DNA of 64,000 nt from CAJBVG01 sp943371235. GTDB taxonomy: Bacteria; Bacteroidota; Bacteroidia; Sphingobacteriales; Sphingobacteriaceae. The notes beneath the pieces are model-generated. The model ran no database searches, was not told where the DNA came from, and saw only the letters and a list, made by a program, of their open reading frames with translations. The position numbers and the translations under genes are program-made. Shown piece after piece: positions 26,833 through 36,143 of the stretch. Where the stretch lies: assembly GCA_943371235.1 (NCBI GenBank), contig CALRTZ010000002.1:1-64000 (forward strand). The letters run 5' to 3'. Every line of letters begins with the position of its first letter. Positions within the stretch are counted from its first letter, which is position 1.

Positions 26833-27759
26833 TTAAATAGCAATTTGCTCCCAACATTGCCCTTCCATGCCATAATAGAACTGATTTACTTGTAAAATTT
26901 CGGCAATTATTTCGGCTGTGTCAATTAATCGTGGACCAGATCTGTTGAAGTAGGCATTCCCATCGGCAATAAAAACATGCCCTTTTTGCACTGCTCGGAG
27001 GTTTTTCCAACTTTCTTGTGAATATAAAACTTCGAGTTCTTGTTTTGATCTTTCTAAATCAAATCCACAAGGTGCAATAATAATTCCGTCGGGGTCGGCA
27101 ATGCTTAATTCCTCCATACTGATGTAAGCAGAATCAGCAAATTTATTAGACAATACCATTTCGCCACCTGCAAATTCTAGTAATTCGGGAGTCCAATGTC
27201 CTGCAGTCATTAAAGGTTCCATCCATTCTATACATACAATACGCGGACGATTTTTTACAAATTTTACTTTGTGTTGAATAATTTCAATGCGATCGTTCCA
27301 ATCTTCAAGTAAGATTTCCGCCTCTTTTTCTCTTCCAATAAGCCCAGCTAATTCCTTGAAATTTTCATAAAAGTCTTGTAATGAATGCGGATGAAAGCTA
27401 ATAATTGTGGGAGTATAACCCAATTCGCTTTCCAATACTTTTTCTAAATCAGATAAATGCACTGCACATACTTTGCATTGGTCTTGCGTTATTATTAAAT
27501 CAGGTTTTAACTCTTTAATTAAATTTATATTGATGTCGTACAAAGAAAGTGCTTTCCAAAGGGTAGACTTCACTTGTTCGTCGATATCCTTACTCGACAT
27601 ACCGTTGTGTATACTTGCTGAGGTACAAACGGGTAGCGACTGCGCTTCGGCAGGAAAATCACACTCATGTGAGCGTGCACACAATAGCTCTTGTGCATTA
27701 AGTGCAAACATCATTTCGGTAGCAGAAGGTAATAAGGAGATAACTCTTTTATAACTCAT
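26833..27759 (-). CDS. BtuF-like cobalamin/ABC substrate-binding protein without signal peptide
   Basis: 308 residues of the periplasmic binding protein fold typical of vitamin B12 and siderophore carriers (SLLPSATEMMFAL at 7-19, LKPDLIITQDQ near 85-95). The N-terminus MSYKRVISLLPSATE goes straight into the fold and shows no signal peptide or lipobox. A closely related cytoplasmic-looking subfamily is annotated as cobalamin-binding proteins. No permease or ATPase gene is adjacent, and no cobalamin riboswitch is apparent upstream. It is divergent from the oligopeptide-type binding protein, 32 bases apart. Confidence 0.78.
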   Translation of the reverse strand: MSYKRVISLLPSATEMMFALNAQELLCARSHECDFPAEAQSLPVCTSASIHNGMSSKDIDEQVKSTLWKALSLYDININLIKELKPDLIITQDQCKVCAVHLSDLEKVLESELGYTPTIISFHPHSLQDFYENFKELAGLIGREKEAEILLEDWNDRIEIIQHKVKFVKNRPRIVCIEWMEPLMTAGHWTPELLEFAGGEMVLSNKFADSAYISMEELSIADPDGIIIAPCGFDLERSKQELEVLYSQESWKNLRAVQKGHVFIADGNAYFNRSGPRLIDTAEIIAEILQVNQFYYGMEGQCWEQIAI

Positions 27760-27791
27760 GATAAACTTTTACATTGCGAAAGTAAGAAATT

Positions 27792-29438
27792 ATGAGAAGC
27801 CTTCAGAAAATAGTATACATCATTTTGATTATCAGCATATATTCTTGTGTTAAAAAGCAGGAAGATAATAGAGTTGTTTTTAACATCAACATGGATGTGG
27901 GCGTAACCTCCCTCGACCCTGCATTTGCCCGTAACCAAATGAATGTATGGTGTGTAAACCACTTATTTAATGGGCTTACACAGCTGGATAGTAATTTAAG
28001 AGTGAAGCCCTCCATTGCAAAAAGTTGGGAGCAAAGTACAGATGGCTTACATTATACTTTTCATTTAAGAAACGATGTATATTTTCACGACCATCCATTA
28101 TTTCCGAATAAAAAAGGAAGAAAAGTAATTGCTTCGGATTTTGTGTATTCGTTTCAACGCATAATAAATCCTAAAGTAGCTTCTTCGGGGGCATGGATTT
28201 TTAACGATAAAGTAAAGGGCCCAGAAGCATTTGAAGCGCTAAACGACAGTACGTTTGTAATTCATTTAAGCAAGCCTTTCCCAGCATTTACATCACTATT
28301 AAGTATACAATATTGTTCCGTTGTGCCAAAAGAAATTACAGAACATTATGGTAAAGAATTTAGAAATAACCCAGTAGGTACTGGGCCTTTTAAATTTAAG
28401 TATTGGAAAGAAGGTGAGGTAATGGCTTTTTTGAAAAACGAGCATTATTTTGAAAAAGAAAATGGCCAGCAACTCCCCTATTTAGATGCTATCAAAATTA
28501 GTTTTATAAGTGATAAACAGACCGCTTTTTTATCATTTCTGAAAAGTGATTTGGATTTCTTTTCGGGTATTGATGGAAGTTATAGAAACGATGTATTGTA
28601 CAAAGACGGAACGTTAAAAGAAAAATACAAAGAACGTTTTACGTTAGTGAAAGCGCCCTATTTAAACACGGAATACTTGGGGATATTAGTAAACCCAGAT
28701 ATCGACATTGTTAAAAATTCTCCCTTAAAAGATAAGCGCGTTCGTAAAGCCATTAATTACGCCATCAACAGAAAAAAGATGATTCAATATTTACAAAACA
28801 ATATTGGAATTCCGGGGCATGCAGGATTTTTACCAAAAGGGATGCCTGGTTATGATGAATCGAAAATAAAAGGCTACTCTTACGATCCAGCAAAAGCTAA
28901 AAAACTATTAGCAGAAGCGGGCTTTCCGGAGGGGAAAAATATGCCAGAAATTACGTTAAACACTACCTCTACTTACAGAGATTTAATAGAATTTGTACAA
29001 AGTGAATTGCAAGAAGTAGGCATAAAAGCAAAAGTAGAAATACACCAAGGTTCTAGTTTAAGAGAATTAATTGCAAAAAATAATGTAAACTTTTTTAGAG
29101 GATCTTGGATTGCAGATTACCCTGATGCTGAAAATTATTTAGCTGTATTTTATTCTAAAAACTTTGTACCGAACGGACCAAATTATACTCATTTTCACAA
29201 TAAAAAATTCGACGAGTTATTTGAACAATCGTTTTATGAAAACAATGATACCTTACGATTTAAATTGTATCAGGAAATGGAAAATATAGTATTGGAAGAG
29301 GCTCCTATGGTGATATTATTTTACGATCAATCTGTACGATTATTACCAAAAAATGTTTCGGGAATACCCAGCAATGCCCTTAATATATTAGATCTTAAAC
29401 GTGCTAAGAAAAATTTATTAACTAAATCTTACTTGTAA
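27792..29438 (+). CDS. Oligopeptide-type ABC substrate-binding lipoprotein
   Basis: 548 residues of the SBP family 5 (DppA/OppA). The N-terminus has a lipoprotein signal peptide with lipobox IYSC (Cys about residue 19). Family segments are SLDPAFARNQ, AKSWEQSTDGLHYTFHLR near 75 and VRKAINYAINRKKM near 318. It would bind peptides or similar solutes at the outer face of the inner membrane. The only DppB-type permease in the window is 25 kb away, so the transporter is not an operon. The 3' end overlaps the convergent 207-residue gene by 21 bases. Confidence 0.88.
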   Translation: MRSLQKIVYIILIISIYSCVKKQEDNRVVFNINMDVGVTSLDPAFARNQMNVWCVNHLFNGLTQLDSNLRVKPSIAKSWEQSTDGLHYTFHLRNDVYFHDHPLFPNKKGRKVIASDFVYSFQRIINPKVASSGAWIFNDKVKGPEAFEALNDSTFVIHLSKPFPAFTSLLSIQYCSVVPKEITEHYGKEFRNNPVGTGPFKFKYWKEGEVMAFLKNEHYFEKENGQQLPYLDAIKISFISDKQTAFLSFLKSDLDFFSGIDGSYRNDVLYKDGTLKEKYKERFTLVKAPYLNTEYLGILVNPDIDIVKNSPLKDKRVRKAINYAINRKKMIQYLQNNIGIPGHAGFLPKGMPGYDESKIKGYSYDPAKAKKLLAEAGFPEGKNMPEITLNTTSTYRDLIEFVQSELQEVGIKAKVEIHQGSSLRELIAKNNVNFFRGSWIADYPDAENYLAVFYSKNFVPNGPNYTHFHNKKFDELFEQSFYENNDTLRFKLYQEMENIVLEEAPMVILFYDQSVRLLPKNVSGIPSNALNILDLKRAKKNLLTKSYL

Positions 29439-30041
29439 AAATTCGTAAAATTTATCGCGTTGAGCACTTTTTTCATCCCAGGTGTAAGGCATTACACATG
29501 TAGCATTCAAGTAATATTCTACCTCTTCCCATGAGTCTAAGGTAGCAAGGTGTGAAATTACTTTTTCAAAATCTTTTTGATCACCGTTAAACAATTCATT
29601 GATAAAAAAGAAACGTTCGTTTAGTGATAAACTTAAATCTTTGTGGAAGAATGAATTTTTCAATGAATCTGCAATCGAACTTTCTTTTAATTGGCCAGAA
29701 AGTTTTTCATGTAAACTGAGTTCAGAAATAAATTCATCTTTTGCAGCCTGTTCAAAACTTGCAGGTGAACTAATTTCTGGCAATTGTGTTTCAGCCTCAA
29801 CCGTTTTAGTGGGGGTATTAACACTCGACATGTGTACATGTGGAGTAGTTTGTTGAACTTGTTGCTCCTCTAATAAAGAGCGAAGTATTTGAGCTTGTTC
29901 TGATAAATAACGAAGGTTTGATAAATACGTTTCTACTTCTAAACTACTTATTTGGTAATCATTCCGTATCCAATTGGTAGATAAAATCTGTAATTCTTCG
30001 CTTAAAAGCGCTATTTTATCGATAAATATTTGTTTGTCCAT
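29418..30041 (-). CDS. Conserved hypothetical protein with C-terminal FINELF region
   Basis: 207 residues from the ATG at 30039-30041 (MDKQIFIDKI); an ATG four codons earlier is also possible. The N-terminal 70 residues are predicted helical/coiled coil, then comes a Ser/Thr/Pro-rich linker, then a conserved block (SLNERFFFINELFNGD near 148-163, followed by SHLATLDSWEEVEYYL). I recognise this C-terminal block from unannotated Bacteroidota proteins but know no function. Cytoplasmic by appearance. It is transcribed divergently from tdk. Confidence 0.75.
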   Translation of the reverse strand: MDKQIFIDKIALLSEELQILSTNWIRNDYQISSLEVETYLSNLRYLSEQAQILRSLLEEQQVQQTTPHVHMSSVNTPTKTVEAETQLPEISSPASFEQAAKDEFISELSLHEKLSGQLKESSIADSLKNSFFHKDLSLSLNERFFFINELFNGDQKDFEKVISHLATLDSWEEVEYYLNATCVMPYTWDEKSAQRDKFYEFLQVRFS

Positions 30042-30101
30042 CTTAAAATACAATGTGGTAAATATACATTTTCAGTTCGATAAATTTTGTATTTTCACCC
30101 C

Positions 30102-30109
30102 TAGATTTG
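30102..30109 (+). promoter_or_regulatory. -7 box four bases before the tdk start
   Basis: TAGATTTG matches TAnnTTTG exactly and is separated from the ATG at 30114 by four bases, again predicting a leaderless mRNA. No convincing -33 element is present at the right distance. Confidence 0.45.
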
Positions 30110-30113
30110 AGAT

Positions 30114-30686
30114 ATGACATTATTTAACGAACCGTTTCAGCGTAAACAATTAACGAGAGGAAGTATAGAAGTGATCTGTGGATCTATGTTTTCTGGTAAA
30201 ACAGAAGAACTCATTCGCCGATTGCGTAGAGCTGAGTATGCAAAATTAACTTGTGAAATTTTTAAACCAGCGGTTGATACACGTTATGATGATAAAGCCA
30301 TTGTATCTCATGATTTAAATTCAATACAATCTACACCCGTTACAAACTCCGAATCTATTTTATTATTATCAAATAATGTGCAAGTGGTGGGAATAGATGA
30401 AGCACAATTTTTCGACGATGAATTGCCATCGGTATGTGTAAAGCTGGCATCAAAAGGTATTCGTGTAATTGTTGCAGGATTGGATATGGACTATTTAGGT
30501 CAACCATTCGGTCCCATGCCTAACTTAATGGCTATTGCAGAATACGTAACAAAAGTTCAAGCAGTTTGTGTACAATGTGGAAATTCTGCCAGTCACTCTT
30601 TCCGAAAAGTGGATAATGATAGCAAAGTATTATTGGGTGAAAAAGAAAGCTACGAACCTAGGTGTAGAGTTTGTTTTAATATGTGA
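30114..30686 (+). CDS. tdk: Thymidine kinase
   Basis: Type II thymidine kinase of pyrimidine salvage. 190 residues with P-loop CGSMFSGKTEE near 22-32, the catalytic glutamate in GIDEAQFF near 93-100 and the lasso/substrate loop ending before the C-terminus. Zinc ligands are CVQCG near 146-150 and CRVC near 183-186. The stop codon is followed five bases later by a 69-bp palindromic heptamer array shared with the convergent subtilase gene. Confidence 0.95.
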   Translation: MTLFNEPFQRKQLTRGSIEVICGSMFSGKTEELIRRLRRAEYAKLTCEIFKPAVDTRYDDKAIVSHDLNSIQSTPVTNSESILLLSNNVQVVGIDEAQFFDDELPSVCVKLASKGIRVIVAGLDMDYLGQPFGPMPNLMAIAEYVTKVQAVCVQCGNSASHSFRKVDNDSKVLLGEKESYEPRCRVCFNM

Positions 30687-30690
30687 AATA

Positions 30691-30759
30691 GATATTAGTA
30701 TTTAGTCATTAGTCGTTAGAAGAACCCCCTCTAACGACTAATGACTAATGACTAACGAC
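30691..30759. repeat. Heptamer quasi-palindrome between tdk and the subtilase gene
   Basis: Arms 30691-30720 and 30730-30759 match as inverted copies at 25 of 30 positions, with loop AGAACCCCC. Units are TCATTAG / TCGTTAG when read on the minus strand. The right arm contains the final Ser and Arg codons and the stop of the subtilase, in phase with the heptamers. Confidence 0.85.
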
Positions 30760-33613
30760 TTATTACAACTTTATTCACATAATTCGCATCTGCCGTTTTA
30801 ACTGTAACAGTATACATACCATTCGTTAAATTCAAGTTTGATAGATTGAAAGTATCTGTTAAAACATCGCTCGTGCTTGTAAACACTAGTCTGCCTAAAG
30901 CATCTGTAAGTTCAATTGTTGCATAATTTGTTTCTGCAGGAATTACAATTGTTACGTTTCCGTTAGAAGGGTTAGGATATACAAATGCATTTACATTTGC
31001 TTTATCATTATTAACTCCTAAAAGTGTAACAAATTGATCGTATTTTAATTGAGCAGCAGCAGCACTAGCTTGTAAATCTGCTAAATTATCACCTGCAATA
31101 ATTGCTAATGCTAAAGTTACTTCTTGGTCGGCATTTACTGCATAAGGACCTGATCCAATTGTATACATAGCATCTATACCTGTACCAGTTGTTCCGTAAG
31201 CTGGGTTCACAATTCCGCTAGAAAGAGTTGTATATTTTTCAGCGATTGAATAACCACCTTCTTGAGGGTCGCCGGGTACCGAGTGAGATTGTCCGTAATA
31301 AACAGGATTTGCAGTAGTTGATAATATTTTTACCGCAGCCATAGGATCTGTACTTACAAATGTAGAAGCGTAACCCATGCGTAATGTTGCATCGTACTCA
31401 ATTTTATTATTAGGTGCCGAAGCAATGTCCCAATCGTAAAACATACCAGCAAACAAACTAGGGATGTTTACACCCGAATTGTTTTTGATTTTATATTCAA
31501 CAATAAAGTATTTATCATCTGGTGCAGTAGCCCAAGCTAATTGGCGATGTTTAACAGAAATATTAATTGGAGTTAAATTATTTGCATCGCTAATTACGCC
31601 TGAAGAATAATGATCAACACCGGCAGCAGAATTTAATTTAATTCTAGAAGTAGATACAAAATGTTCGTCGGGAGTTGCTGTTTCAGAACGAGAGTTGTTT
31701 GATACTTGAGTAGCAGAAACGCCAACTAACAAAGAAGCTTCATACAACATGTTCATTCCTTTATAAGTTACCCCTAAACCACCTGTAGCATCTCCATTTC
31801 TATATCCTACTCTACCATTACCAGTAGCAGTACTACCAATTTGATTTACATTGATATTTAATGATGAAACATTAATAGTCACATTTACATATTCAAAATC
31901 GATGTAGTTTGCACCATCAGAATATACAAATTTTAAAGTTACCACTTCATTTTCTGTAGCGGTAGGTTTAATGAAAAATTTAAATGTATTGATGTTTGTT
32001 TTTAAGCCTGTGCCCAAAACACCAACATTTACTGGGTTTCCAACTGCAGTTATATTTGCAGAAGTAGAACTATAAGTTACACTTAAATTACTTGTTGCAG
32101 TTAAATAGTTTATCAACTCTAAATTTAAGTAAACAGTATCACCAGGTAAAAATGCAGCATTTCCAAAAGATAAATTAGTAGCTCTAATTGATGGAGAACT
32201 AACGGTTAATGCTTTGTAAACATTGATACGACCTTTACCCAATTTATCTTTGTACGAACCACTGTTTTTTGATGTAATGTCATCGCAAGTTACACGTAAT
32301 TGCTCACCAACTTGCATTGCATTATAACTAGGGAAATGAGCTTTAATTAATGCTGCAGCACCCGCTGCAACTGGTGAAGCCATAGACGTACCATCGTAAG
32401 ATGCATAGCTATTATTGTATACTGTACTATAAATTCCAGATCCAGGTGCAGAAATATCTACACTGTAACCGAAGTTAGAAAAACTCGAGCGACGATCTGA
32501 ACTTTGGGTTGAACCCACAGATAAAACTCCTTTGTAAGAAGTTGGGAAAAAATCATAACTATCTGCTGCATTATTTCCTGCAGCTGCAACAACTAATGAA
32601 TTTTTAGAAATTGCATAGTTAATTACGTCCTGACCGGCAGCACCGCCACCTTGACCGCCCCAAGAGCAGTTAATTACTGAAGCACCATGATCTGCAGCAT
32701 AAACAATGCCTTCATAACCAGTATAAATTGCATTTTCATTCGCATCTGGAGTACATTTTATAAAAAGTAATTTTGATTTAAATCCAACACCAGCTATACC
32801 CACACCATTATCTGCAACTGCCGAAGCATCACCTCCAACGTGTACGCCGTGATCATTTCCACCTGCTTGTACACTTGGATCACCATCTGCAACGAAATTT
32901 GCTGAAGTAGGACCTACAAAATCCCATCCTAAAAAATTATCAATATAACCGTCTGCATCGTCGTCTAATCCGTTAACAGGATCCGCATAATTCTTTTTTA
33001 CATTCGCAGCTAAATCTGGGTGATCTAAATCACCTCCAGTGTCAATGATACCAATTACTACGTTAGTATCTCCTTTAGATACATCCCAAGCTTCGTAAGC
33101 TTTTACAATTTTTTGATAGTAATTTCTACTAGTCAAAGTATCAGGATCATTTGGGCGATAGTTTACATAATAAATGTATGAAGGCTCAGCATAAATGACT
33201 GCTTCGTTTTTCAATAATTCATTAATTACATCTACAACAGAAATTTCTGCAGTATATTGAACCTTGTAGATAGTAGAAATATCAGGGCTTTCAGAGCCAT
33301 CAGGCATTCTGCTTTCTGCTTTTACAGCATTAGGGAACATAGTATAAACTTTGTTTGCACCAATTTTTTCGAATACCGACTGTAGTTCAGGAATGGCAAT
33401 AGATTGTTTACCCAAACTAGATTTTTTAGCAAGGTCTATCTTTACCACAACTGTTTTGGCCATGTAATCTTTAGCAGTTACATTCTTAGCTAATTCAAAA
33501 GTTGATTTTTTCTTAACCACAGGTGCATTAGGGTTGCCCGCAAATGCCAATTGTGTACAGACTGCTGCACTAATAAAAGTAAGTGCTGTAATCTTGAAAA
33601 TTGTTTTTTTCAT
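30752..33613 (-). CDS. Subtilisin-like serine protease (S8) with T9SS type A tail
   Basis: 953 residues. Signal peptide to about residue 25, then an inhibitor-like propeptide (about 50-150). The S8 catalytic domain has D191 (IIDTGGDLDHPD), H255 (DHGVHVGG), oxyanion N347 (AAAGNNA) and S410 (DGTSMASPVAAG). The histidine motif differs from the usual HGTHVAG. A middle region of beta domains (about 480-850) follows, then a T9SS sorting domain from YPNPSNGN to the C-terminus KVVISR. Likely a cell-surface or secreted protease. The last two codons lie in the palindromic repeat. Confidence 0.93.
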   Translation of the reverse strand: MKKTIFKITALTFISAAVCTQLAFAGNPNAPVVKKKSTFELAKNVTAKDYMAKTVVVKIDLAKKSSLGKQSIAIPELQSVFEKIGANKVYTMFPNAVKAESRMPDGSESPDISTIYKVQYTAEISVVDVINELLKNEAVIYAEPSYIYYVNYRPNDPDTLTSRNYYQKIVKAYEAWDVSKGDTNVVIGIIDTGGDLDHPDLAANVKKNYADPVNGLDDDADGYIDNFLGWDFVGPTSANFVADGDPSVQAGGNDHGVHVGGDASAVADNGVGIAGVGFKSKLLFIKCTPDANENAIYTGYEGIVYAADHGASVINCSWGGQGGGAAGQDVINYAISKNSLVVAAAGNNAADSYDFFPTSYKGVLSVGSTQSSDRRSSFSNFGYSVDISAPGSGIYSTVYNNSYASYDGTSMASPVAAGAAALIKAHFPSYNAMQVGEQLRVTCDDITSKNSGSYKDKLGKGRINVYKALTVSSPSIRATNLSFGNAAFLPGDTVYLNLELINYLTATSNLSVTYSSTSANITAVGNPVNVGVLGTGLKTNINTFKFFIKPTATENEVVTLKFVYSDGANYIDFEYVNVTINVSSLNINVNQIGSTATGNGRVGYRNGDATGGLGVTYKGMNMLYEASLLVGVSATQVSNNSRSETATPDEHFVSTSRIKLNSAAGVDHYSSGVISDANNLTPINISVKHRQLAWATAPDDKYFIVEYKIKNNSGVNIPSLFAGMFYDWDIASAPNNKIEYDATLRMGYASTFVSTDPMAAVKILSTTANPVYYGQSHSVPGDPQEGGYSIAEKYTTLSSGIVNPAYGTTGTGIDAMYTIGSGPYAVNADQEVTLALAIIAGDNLADLQASAAAAQLKYDQFVTLLGVNNDKANVNAFVYPNPSNGNVTIVIPAETNYATIELTDALGRLVFTSTSDVLTDTFNLSNLNLTNGMYTVTVKTADANYVNKVVISR

Positions 33614-33637
33614 TTTGTGAGGTTTATAGAGATAAAT

Positions 33638-33922
33638 TTATTGTACTATTTGAGGTTTTATATTACAGTTTTTGTTGATCCATTCTAAATCAAATTCTTT
33701 AAGCTCTCTGCGTTTTCCTTCATAAATAAAATACTCAGAAACATCGGATGTTGGAGTTCCAGGCATTTTATTCTGATACCACTCTTCTGGGCATACTTTT
33801 AATAAATTATTGCTTGATTTTTCTTGAACAACTTTTTTGGAGCAACAAGAGTTAATAGCAACTATTGTGCCTACTAAAAGTAAAAGCTTGAGAATTTTAT
33901 ATTTAACCTGGGTTAAGATCAT
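33638..33922 (-). CDS. Small lipoprotein, unknown function
   Basis: 94 residues from the ATG at 33920-33922, with signal peptide and lipobox-like AINSC followed by CSKK. A longer reading from 33964 adds a hydrophobic N-terminus that fits less well. The mature part (about 68 residues) contains CPEEWYQNKMPGTPT, which resembles small lipoproteins seen beside secreted proteins in Bacteroidota, but I assign no function. It lies 24 bases upstream of the subtilase gene on the same strand, so both may be on one transcript. Confidence 0.7.
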   Translation of the reverse strand: MILTQVKYKILKLLLLVGTIVAINSCCSKKVVQEKSSNNLLKVCPEEWYQNKMPGTPTSDVSEYFIYEGKRRELKEFDLEWINKNCNIKPQIVQ

Positions 33923-34006
33923 TAGTAAATATAAAAATTTAAATGGAATAAAAAAAAATCCCAAGGCTTAAGCAGCATTGGGATGTATAATCCAAGTTAA
34001 TCTGCC

Positions 34007-34375
34007 TTATTTTACCTCACAAGTACCATTTTCTTGTATTCGAACAAGCGAGTTTCCTTCTAATAATTTATTAATATTCGTTTTTAACTCTGTAAAATCT
34101 GAAACCGTTAAGCTATTGGTGGCGATACAATAATCAATCTCCCCTTCTCTGCCCCATTTTCTGGTATCTATTTGTAAGGTGATTTTTTTAGCTAATTGGT
34201 AAGATTCTAAATACGCTAACATTGCGTTTCGAGCTTTCCCATCTGTACCACTTCCAATGCTAATAAATGAAATATGTATGTTATTTACTTTACTAAGTTC
34301 TGCTACCTTTACTTTCGACTGACAGCCTACAAGTATTGTAAACACTAGTAGTATAAGAATGCTTAATTTTTTCAT
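34007..34375 (-). CDS. Small lipoprotein, unknown function
   Basis: 122 residues with a clear lipoprotein signal (MKKLSILILLVFTILVGCQSK; Cys at about 18). The mature domain looks alpha/beta, with NNIHISFISIGSGTDGKAR and DTRKWGREGEIDYC segments, and contains two further Cys residues. No family recognised. It lies between the M43 metalloprotease and the other small lipoprotein on the same strand, with gaps of 20 and 84 bases. Confidence 0.75.
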   Translation of the reverse strand: MKKLSILILLVFTILVGCQSKVKVAELSKVNNIHISFISIGSGTDGKARNAMLAYLESYQLAKKITLQIDTRKWGREGEIDYCIATNSLTVSDFTELKTNINKLLEGNSLVRIQENGTCEVK

Positions 34376-34395
34376 AATGATTATTAATACAATAA

Positions 34396-35652
34396 TTATT
34401 TGATGATTAATTTTTTCTTTACCCTACGGTTTTTTCCAAAATCAACATCAATTAAATACAAACCAGATGTTAAAATTGAATTAGAATTTATTTCTATTCT
34501 TGATTGAGTGATTTCGTGTAATTCTATTACATTTTCGCCTAACAAATTAAATATGTTTACACTCATTGGAATGGTGGTGCCAAAATCTAAGTAAAAAGTA
34601 CTGGCACTAGGGTTAGGGTATATAGAATAACTGTCCTCTTTATAATTATTTACACCTACGGTACCACAAGCTGTAGAACTCAATAATCCTGGTCGCAACT
34701 GAGCAATTGCTGAGCGCATTCTGGTTTTTTGACCGAACGTAAACATATTCATGCAAGCATCGTCAACATAATCCATGTAATTCATAAACATTTCGCCTAA
34801 GGCACCCGTTCCACAAGAATTATTTGCATTATGAGGGAAACTAGGACAAAGAACATTATCCGCTTCAGCTAAGGGCGTATCACTTACAAAATCGTTTCCA
34901 CAAGGTTCGTCGCCCCAAATATGGCGTAGGAAGAGCCAATGGCCAACTTCATGAGTAGCAGTTCTTCCTAAATCGTTTTCAGAATAACCACCATTACCAG
35001 CAGTACCCACAGTACCAAAAGCCTCTGGTCTAATTACCACTCCATCTAATTCAGGGCTACTAATTAGTTCATCAGGAAAAGAGGCAAAACCTAAGAGCCC
35101 CGTTTCTAAATTTGCTACATAAATGTTCAAATATTTAGTAGGATCCCAATTACTTTTACCACCTAAACTTGAGTTTTTCAGGTTATCAAAATTGTTATCA
35201 TTCCATACAGATATGTTTGATTGAGTTCTGGTGATACCTGTGGTAGTTGCACCTTGAGGATCTTTTGTTGCCAAACAAAATTCAATTTCAGTGTCGGAAG
35301 TAAAGCCCCAAAATGGATGACTTGGTTTTAATGAATCTGGATTTAATAATCGAAAATCTTTATTCAATGTATTAATTTGTGAAAGAATTTGAGCATCGGA
35401 TATGTTTTGAGATGCTTGATTCCAAACAACATGTACTACTACTGGAATGGTAATAATGGCTACAGAATTCAACTCTTGAACATTATCCGTAGCTGTTTGA
35501 ATCAAAGCCTCTGAAAACTGAATTCTCTTACGCAACTCTGGATCAGCTTTCATTTTCTTTTCTAATAAATGCATGGTTGCGCAACGATTGGATTGGGTAA
35601 ATCCGAATTGGAATGCAAATAGTAGAATTGCTGTGAGTAGTAATTTTATCAT
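34396..35652 (-). CDS. M43 (pappalysin-type) metalloprotease with T9SS type A tail
   Basis: 418 residues. Signal peptide to about residue 20 and a short propeptide; the metzincin zinc motif HEVGHWLFLRH is at 234-244 (ligands H234, H238 and H244, general base E235). The Met-turn MNYMDY lies near 296-301. Cys pairs around the active site are typical of M43. The C-terminal sorting domain starts YPNPSAST and ends KKKLIIK. Likely secreted or surface-anchored protease, with a second secreted protease encoded 2 kb downstream. Confidence 0.92.
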   Translation of the reverse strand: MIKLLLTAILLFAFQFGFTQSNRCATMHLLEKKMKADPELRKRIQFSEALIQTATDNVQELNSVAIITIPVVVHVVWNQASQNISDAQILSQINTLNKDFRLLNPDSLKPSHPFWGFTSDTEIEFCLATKDPQGATTTGITRTQSNISVWNDNNFDNLKNSSLGGKSNWDPTKYLNIYVANLETGLLGFASFPDELISSPELDGVVIRPEAFGTVGTAGNGGYSENDLGRTATHEVGHWLFLRHIWGDEPCGNDFVSDTPLAEADNVLCPSFPHNANNSCGTGALGEMFMNYMDYVDDACMNMFTFGQKTRMRSAIAQLRPGLLSSTACGTVGVNNYKEDSYSIYPNPSASTFYLDFGTTIPMSVNIFNLLGENVIELHEITQSRIEINSNSILTSGLYLIDVDFGKNRRVKKKLIIK

Positions 35653-35654
35653 GG

Positions 35655-35870
35655 TTTGGGGTTACTAGGTTATTGAGTTAATGGGTTAATAGGTTAATGG
35701 GTTATTTTGTCATATAAAAACGTGCTTAGCACAGAATTACTTATTAACTTATTAACTCAATAACTTAATAACTTATTAACTTAATAACCTAATAACCAAC
35801 TATTGATATATCTAATTTTTGCACTAAAATAACCAAATAACTCAATTACCTAATAACTCAATAACAATTA
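35655..35870. repeat. Octamer arrays in opposite orientation around a short core
   Basis: Array one (35658-35706) uses units like GGTTAATG; array two (35740-35803) and a looser continuation (35827-35870) use units like AATAACTC, which is the inverted form. The core at 35707-35739 contains the small palindrome GTGCTTAGCAC. The block lies between the M43 gene start and the tRNA-Phe terminator. Confidence 0.8.
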
Positions 35871-35880
35871 ACTCAGAAAC

Positions 35881-35912
35881 AAAAAAAGCCCTCTAATTTC
35901 TTAGAAGGCTTT
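35881..35912 (-). terminator. Rho-independent terminator of tRNA-Phe
   Basis: On the minus strand AAAGCCTTCTAA pairs with TTAGAGGGCTTT around a GAAA loop and is followed by T residues. It begins one base after the tRNA 3' end. Confidence 0.85.
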
Positions 35913-35913
35913 G

Positions 35914-35986
35914 TGGTGATACTCGGATTCGAACCAAGGACACAAGGATTTTCAGTCCTTTGCTCTACCAACTGAGCTATATCACC
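35914..35986 (-). tRNA. tRNA-Phe (GAA anticodon)
   Basis: 73 bases on the minus strand: acceptor stem GGTGATA/TATCACC, D arm TAGCTCAGTTGGTAGAGC, anticodon loop CTGAAAA with GAA, T arm with GGTTCGAATCC, discriminator A. CCA is not encoded. Confidence 0.97.
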
Positions 35987-35998
35987 CTTTTGGGACTG

Positions 35999-36006
35999 CA
36001 AATGTA
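35999..36006 (-). promoter_or_regulatory. -7 box of tRNA-Phe
   Basis: Minus-strand TACATTTG is an exact TAnnTTTG match located 12 bases before the tRNA 5' end. The -33 element is not obvious. Confidence 0.6.
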
Positions 36007-36143
36007 GCATCTTTATCGATTTTAAAAAATCTTTTTTGAAATTTTATGGAAAGCATTTAAAATCAGTCTATATAGCGAAAAAACTTTTTTTGGATATAAA
36101 ATAACTATACAAAAGCTTAAATTCGCAGGAAGTGTATATTCAT

